From NCBI GenBank assembly GCA_001953115.1, contig LSSL01005109.1:1-12379 (forward strand): a stretch of DNA of 12,379 bases, given 5' to 3'. Numbering within the stretch: the first letter of the stretch is position 1; each line of letters begins with the position of its first letter. Below the pieces are notes generated by a model, which did no database searches, had not been told where the DNA came from, and saw nothing but the letters and a program-made list of their open reading frames with translations. The translations under genes and the position numbers were made by a program. Below are positions 8,901-12,379 of the stretch, in pieces. This DNA comes from Smittium mucronatum. Its lineage: Eukaryota; Kickxellomycota; Harpellomycetes; Harpellales; Legeriomycetaceae.

Positions 8901-9735
8901 ATCAATCAATGAAAATTAAAAGAAACTGGAGTAATATTCTTATTAAATTTTCAATATATGTTTCAATGAAATATTATTACCAAAATTTATATATATAAAA
9001 AATATATTTATTACAAAAAATTATGTTTAAATCAATCGCCACAATTTTTTTTTAAGTATTTTTTGAAAATGTTTTGATTCATTAGTTATTTTTGTTTTAT
9101 TATTTTCAAATATTTAATAAATTTGATTAATATAATAAATATAAAACTCTGTGTTTCTATTATTTCGATCTTTTACACTTTTCAAAGTTTTTGCTTATGT
9201 ATGGTATTGTTTTGGTACTATTTATCCATTTTTTCTAAAATATTTTACAAAATTTCACTATTTTTCTTGAAAAAAATAATTAATTCTGATTCCTTGGTTT
9301 ATTTCTCATTGAAATATTTTGATCTTTTTCTTTGATTGGTTAATTTTTTTTGGTATATTTAATTCATCCCACTATCTACTAGCCAAAATGATACCTAAAT
9401 CCTGTCTCTATGAGGAAAACATGCATAAATTTAACGAATAAGACCTAACATATGTCTTATATATCTCTAAAAAACCTAAAGAAAAAATATCTTGCATAAA
9501 ATAAAACATGATTATGCGCTTTTACTTTTTATAAATAAATTTCTTCTCATATTAAAATTTATTTCATTGTATATATAAATGATTCTGATTCTAGAGACTA
9601 AATAAATTCTTCTTTTTAAATTAAGTTATTCTATAATTATTCTAAGAAAAATAAATATTCTTAAACCTATAACGATCCATTATACTAGCAAAACCAATTT
9701 AATAGAGGTTTAAGAATAAAATAATATTCGTCCTA

Positions 9736-10122
9736 ATGGAAGCAACTTCATTGATATTTAATTTGGTAATAATAACTGGGATGAGTATACCTTTACTATA
9801 TAAAACAATTTCCCAATCGATCGATATCATATGCGATGAACACTGCCCAAAACCTTCTATGTTGGATATTATCTGCGACGATGATTGCTACCATAATTGT
9901 ATGTATAATTTTTATGAAAAGGGTTTGTACCCATCCCTAACGAAATCCATATCTTCCCAAAAAACTGAATTCTCTGGAGATAATTATTTAAATAATATAA
10001 ATCCATTATTTTCACAAAGCACTAAAACAATGAAAGATAATTTATATGTAACCATCGGCCCCATATTTGAACCTTTGAATTTACATTTCGAAGATAGTGT
10101 AGTTTCTTACACACAATCATGA
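9736..10122 (+). CDS. Unrecognised 128-residue protein with duplicated acidic cysteine motif
   Basis: An ATG-to-TGA frame of 128 codons, open from the TAG at 9703-9705. I estimate stop codons at 0.07-0.10 per codon here, so chance frames this long should be rare in 12 kb. G+C is 31% (119 of 387), against about 18% just downstream. Residues 5-22 are hydrophobic and could be a signal peptide or a membrane anchor. No basic residue precedes them after this ATG, but the ten in-frame codons before it add Arg and Lys, so this may be an exon whose true start lies upstream (an AG at 9704-9705 could be an acceptor). Cysteines lie at 33, 37, 47, 51 and 55, spaced C-x3-C-x9-C-x3-C-x3-C. Residues 30-37 and 44-51 both read DIIC-D-x-x-C. 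The remainder is rich in Ser, Thr and Asn, with Cys absent. AATAAA words follow at 10202 and 10275. A small secreted or membrane-tethered cysteine protein is an inference. No family is recognised. Confidence 0.45.
   Translation: MEATSLIFNLVIITGMSIPLLYKTISQSIDIICDEHCPKPSMLDIICDDDCYHNCMYNFYEKGLYPSLTKSISSQKTEFSGDNYLNNINPLFSQSTKTMKDNLYVTIGPIFEPLNLHFEDSVVSYTQS
9823..9888 (+). repeat. Internal duplication of a DIIC-D-x-x-C octapeptide
   Basis: Codons 30-37 (9823-9846) and 44-51 (9865-9888) align over 24 bases with 18 identities. Three of the five differing codons are synonymous (ATC/ATT, ATA/ATC, GAT/GAC). The other two change Glu to Asp and His to Asp. More divergence in DNA than in protein is what one expects of a duplicated motif kept by selection, but the sample is tiny. 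Cys pairs such as these could form disulfides or bind metal, with acidic residues between them. Confidence 0.55.
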
Positions 10123-10201
10123 CCAATTCAATTCCTTCTTTTGATTAATTACTTATTTTTTAAGATTCGTTTAAAATTTAAAATTGCTTTTTAAGTTAAA
10201 A

Positions 10202-10280
10202 AATAAATTCCTGTAACCTCTTTTTTTCATTTCAGTTTTTAATCTTAGTTTTTCAATATTAGTTATATGTATTAAATAAA
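10202..10280 (+). promoter_or_regulatory. AATAAA words downstream of the 128-codon frame
   Basis: AATAAA occurs at 10202-10207 and 10275-10280, 80 and 153 bases after the stop codon. That spacing would suit polyadenylation signals in a eukaryote. The word is common by chance in DNA this AT-rich, so position is the only support. Confidence 0.2.
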
Positions 10281-10591
10281 AAGAATTCTATCATTTTTTA
10301 AATTAGAAATTAATTTTTTTCATAAATCTTTTTTTGAAAATGATTTTTTTAAAGCCTCTATTCAAAAAACGAAATTATCATTTATTTTCTTCTATGTTAT
10401 CCAATAAAAAAAAAATTTTCTATAAAATTAATTACGCAATATCAAAAAAAATGCATTTATATAAGTAGTGTGTATTTATCCTTGTGAAATGATTTTCTAT
10501 CAATTTTAACTTTTTTTGAAAATTTTATAAACTATGAGGTCTGAATTTCATTATAAAATACTAGATATGTGGCTGATTTGGTGTCACCCAA

Positions 10592-10603
10592 GCCTTCGAA
10601 GGC
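10592..10603. repeat. 12-bp perfect palindrome GCCTTCGAAGGC
   Basis: A self-complementary site with 8 of 12 bases G or C, preceded 10 bases earlier by GGTGTCACC, a second small dyad (10580-10588). The two make a local G+C island in 20% G+C DNA. A protein-binding site or the end of a degraded element is possible. Nothing decides between them. Confidence 0.5.
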
Positions 10604-11040
10604 GATTTTTTATTCTTTTTTCTATTTCTCTAGACACTGATGTAGTCCCCAAAATATTTTTTTCATAATTTTTTATTAGAAATAAAGATATTGGAAGTAT
10701 TCGTTTATTTTAGAATTCAACTATAAACCTTCTAGCTTTTTTTTTAAGTTTTAACTACTTTCCCATTGATTTAAAAAGGTAAAATAAATTTACTTGATAG
10801 TTATAGTATTTCAATACAGAGATCTTGCTTTCTTTATTAGTTTTGAAAACAGGTCCAAGAATTAATCTTACTTGGAGTGCCTAAAAGGATTCTTTTGAAA
10901 TGAAAGGCATTGGAAGGATTTCCTAATGCGTAATTTTTTTTACTAAGTATAAATAAATAAGTTATAATGTAAGTAATGTAAAATAAATTGATTCCCCATT
11001 TTACGTTTTTTGATCTTATAAAAAACTTCTTGTACCAAGT

Positions 11041-11280
11041 TAAAAAGATTAAGGGCCAATAAATAGAGGGATTCTGTTTGAGATTTTACAAACAGATATT
11101 TAGTCACTTATTAAATCCCCGACAGATAATATAAACTGTATTAAATTATGTTTTTAGGGTAAATTAACTGTGTTACTGAAATCTAAGCCCTTTCGGTCAG
11201 ATATGGGCTTAAACCATTGAAACTGTAGCTCAAACATTAAAATCAAAACACATTATGGTTTCACCACGGAAATTCTAACA
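11041..11280. other. Moderately GC-richer stretch with three short stems
   Basis: G+C is about 31% over 240 bases (up to 37% in 11161-11220). Stems are 11073-11079 with 11090-11096 (TCTGTTT and its complement), 11184-11190 with 11205-11211 (TAAGCCC), and 11211-11217 with 11255-11261 (AAACCAT); each is 7 bp. The second and third share base 11211. The words GGGCC and TGGGCTT also occur. This could be a fragment of an old element, a small structured RNA or a promoter-like region. No open frame supports coding. Confidence 0.3.
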
Positions 11281-12379
11281 AAAATCGCTCAATTTTTGAT
11301 ATTTTTTTTAGGGATTTTTTATTATGAAATGCTAAATGATTTGAAATGATCTTTTTGTTTTATAAATTTTATATATCTTTACCTTTTTAGCCTTTTCTGG
11401 GCAGAAATTTTCTCTTGAATTATGATTGAGTATATCTATAAATCAGGTATACTTCACTTCTTGATAATATAATTAAAATAAAATACTACTAGCCTACTAA
11501 TAGCGCTGGAAAAAAAAACAATCAATTATTTATGCGATCTGATTTGAAATCTAAACAAATAGCTATTTTAGATTCATTTTGGTGGCTAATCAATGAATTC
11601 CCTAATAGAAACTATGTTCGTTATTTAATAATTTTCATCCTCTGTTTTTACTGAAATTGTTAATAAAAAATATGCGACTCATCTTTTAAAAAAAATAATA
11701 TATCACGTCGTTATTTTAAATTTTTTTGTCTGTTCAAGTTCCAAAAATAGTGGAAATTGCCGATGTTACTGAAAAATTATAAAATTTGTGGTTTAGTGCA
11801 ATTATAAATATGGTAAAAATGTAAGATCAAATTCCGAGATAAAGTATAGGTGAGGATTACATATCGGAAATTGGCTTTATCTTATAAAAAAATCCATCTT
11901 TCTTATTCTTATAATAAAAAATATAAAAGCGGCTTTTGAAATAAATCTCAAAAAATTTAATGAAAACAATGTTATTTCCCCGATGAAATGCTACGCAATT
12001 TTAATTTTATTGATTCATATATAATTTCAATGATCATATCATTATTTGGTTGGTTAAATACAAATTTTAGCTTTTTATAATTATTTTTCTTTTTTTTATA
12101 TCCATAGTTTATATAATTAATTTATTTATGGTTTAAAAAATATTTGCAAATTATAAAGACCTAAAAAAACTTCATTTTACTATCTTTTTTTTCAAAATAA
12201 TTGATCCAAATAAACAAAACTTTTGAGAGCATTGATAAAATACTATTTGAAACGTAAAGATAATTGAGTTCCATCCCATCTCATGACGGAATGATCATAA
12301 AATAAGACTTCAAAGACATATTAAGTAAAAAAATATAGTACTTGACAGATACATTTTATTATTACTAGAAGATATTTTT

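Larger units (their letters stand above)
4019..9702. other. Long AT-rich stretch with no supportable gene
   Basis: About 5.7 kb without a gene I can support. Open frames at 4900-5061 (53 codons, ATG start), 6548-6730 (no ATG), 7101-7286 (61 codons, open from 7038) and 9123-9335 (no ATG) are of lengths expected several times by chance here. All but the first are dominated by Phe, Leu, Ile, Tyr and Lys. The stretch holds scattered hairpins and palindromes listed separately, and no tRNA-like B box with a matching A box. Intron or intergenic DNA are equally possible. Confidence 0.6.
10123..12379. other. AT-rich right end with no supportable gene
   Basis: No frame of useful length on either strand. 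Besides the palindrome at 10592 and the stem-bearing stretch at 11041-11280, it holds a 6-bp stem at 10854-10876 (TCCAAG with CTTGGA) and ordinary A and T runs. It may be downstream or intronic DNA of the 9736-10122 frame, or simple intergenic DNA. Confidence 0.6.

Noticed and set aside
9123..9335. 70-codon hydrophobic frame
   Set aside because: Starts with TTG, is almost wholly Phe, Leu, Ile, Ser and Tyr from T-rich DNA, and has no charged loops or known motif.
3099..11700. Recurrent word TATGCGA on the plus strand
   Set aside because: Four scattered occurrences without constant spacing, flanks or orientation. Too little to call a motif.

Overview
The window is about 12.4 kb of very AT-rich DNA. 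My hand counts give about 13-25% G+C in most lines, rising to 40% in one block. Homopolymer A and T runs are frequent, and long reading frames are almost absent on both strands. There are no closely packed genes, ribosome-binding sites, rRNA, tRNA or CRISPR arrays. The best reading is non-coding nuclear DNA of an AT-rich eukaryote. I cannot place it further: AT-rich invertebrates, protists, fungi and holoparasitic plants all remain possible, and no gene here identifies a lineage.

Layout. Positions 1-60 are one arm of an inverted repeat whose partner lies at 3219-3278 (49 of 60 positions match, 10 of 11 differences are transitions). Between the arms is featureless AT-rich DNA with a few small tandem repeats and hairpins, the neatest being a hexamer array held between complementary arms at 2462-2535. 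The right arm is the edge of a sharply different block, about 3219-3660, with 40% G+C and several perfect stem-loops. It is followed directly by a 346-base stretch (3673-4018) that reads like a protein relic interrupted by one frameshift at an A8 run. These parts may be one decayed mobile or inserted element whose second, inverted copy runs off the left edge of the window.

From about 4020 to 9700 I see no supportable gene, only small inverted and tandem repeats. At 9736-10122 there is one reading frame of 128 codons that is too long, and too rich in G+C (31% against about 18% just downstream), to be easily explained by chance. It encodes a hydrophobic N-terminus and an acidic, cysteine-bearing segment with an internal duplication. 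I do not recognise its family. It could be a single-exon gene or one exon of a larger gene.

The right end (10123-12379) is again AT-rich, with a modest rise in G+C and three short stems at about 11041-11280. Nothing shows the parts working together as one system. The two things most worth following are the inverted GC-rich element at the left and the duplicated cysteine-motif frame at 9.7-10.1 kb.
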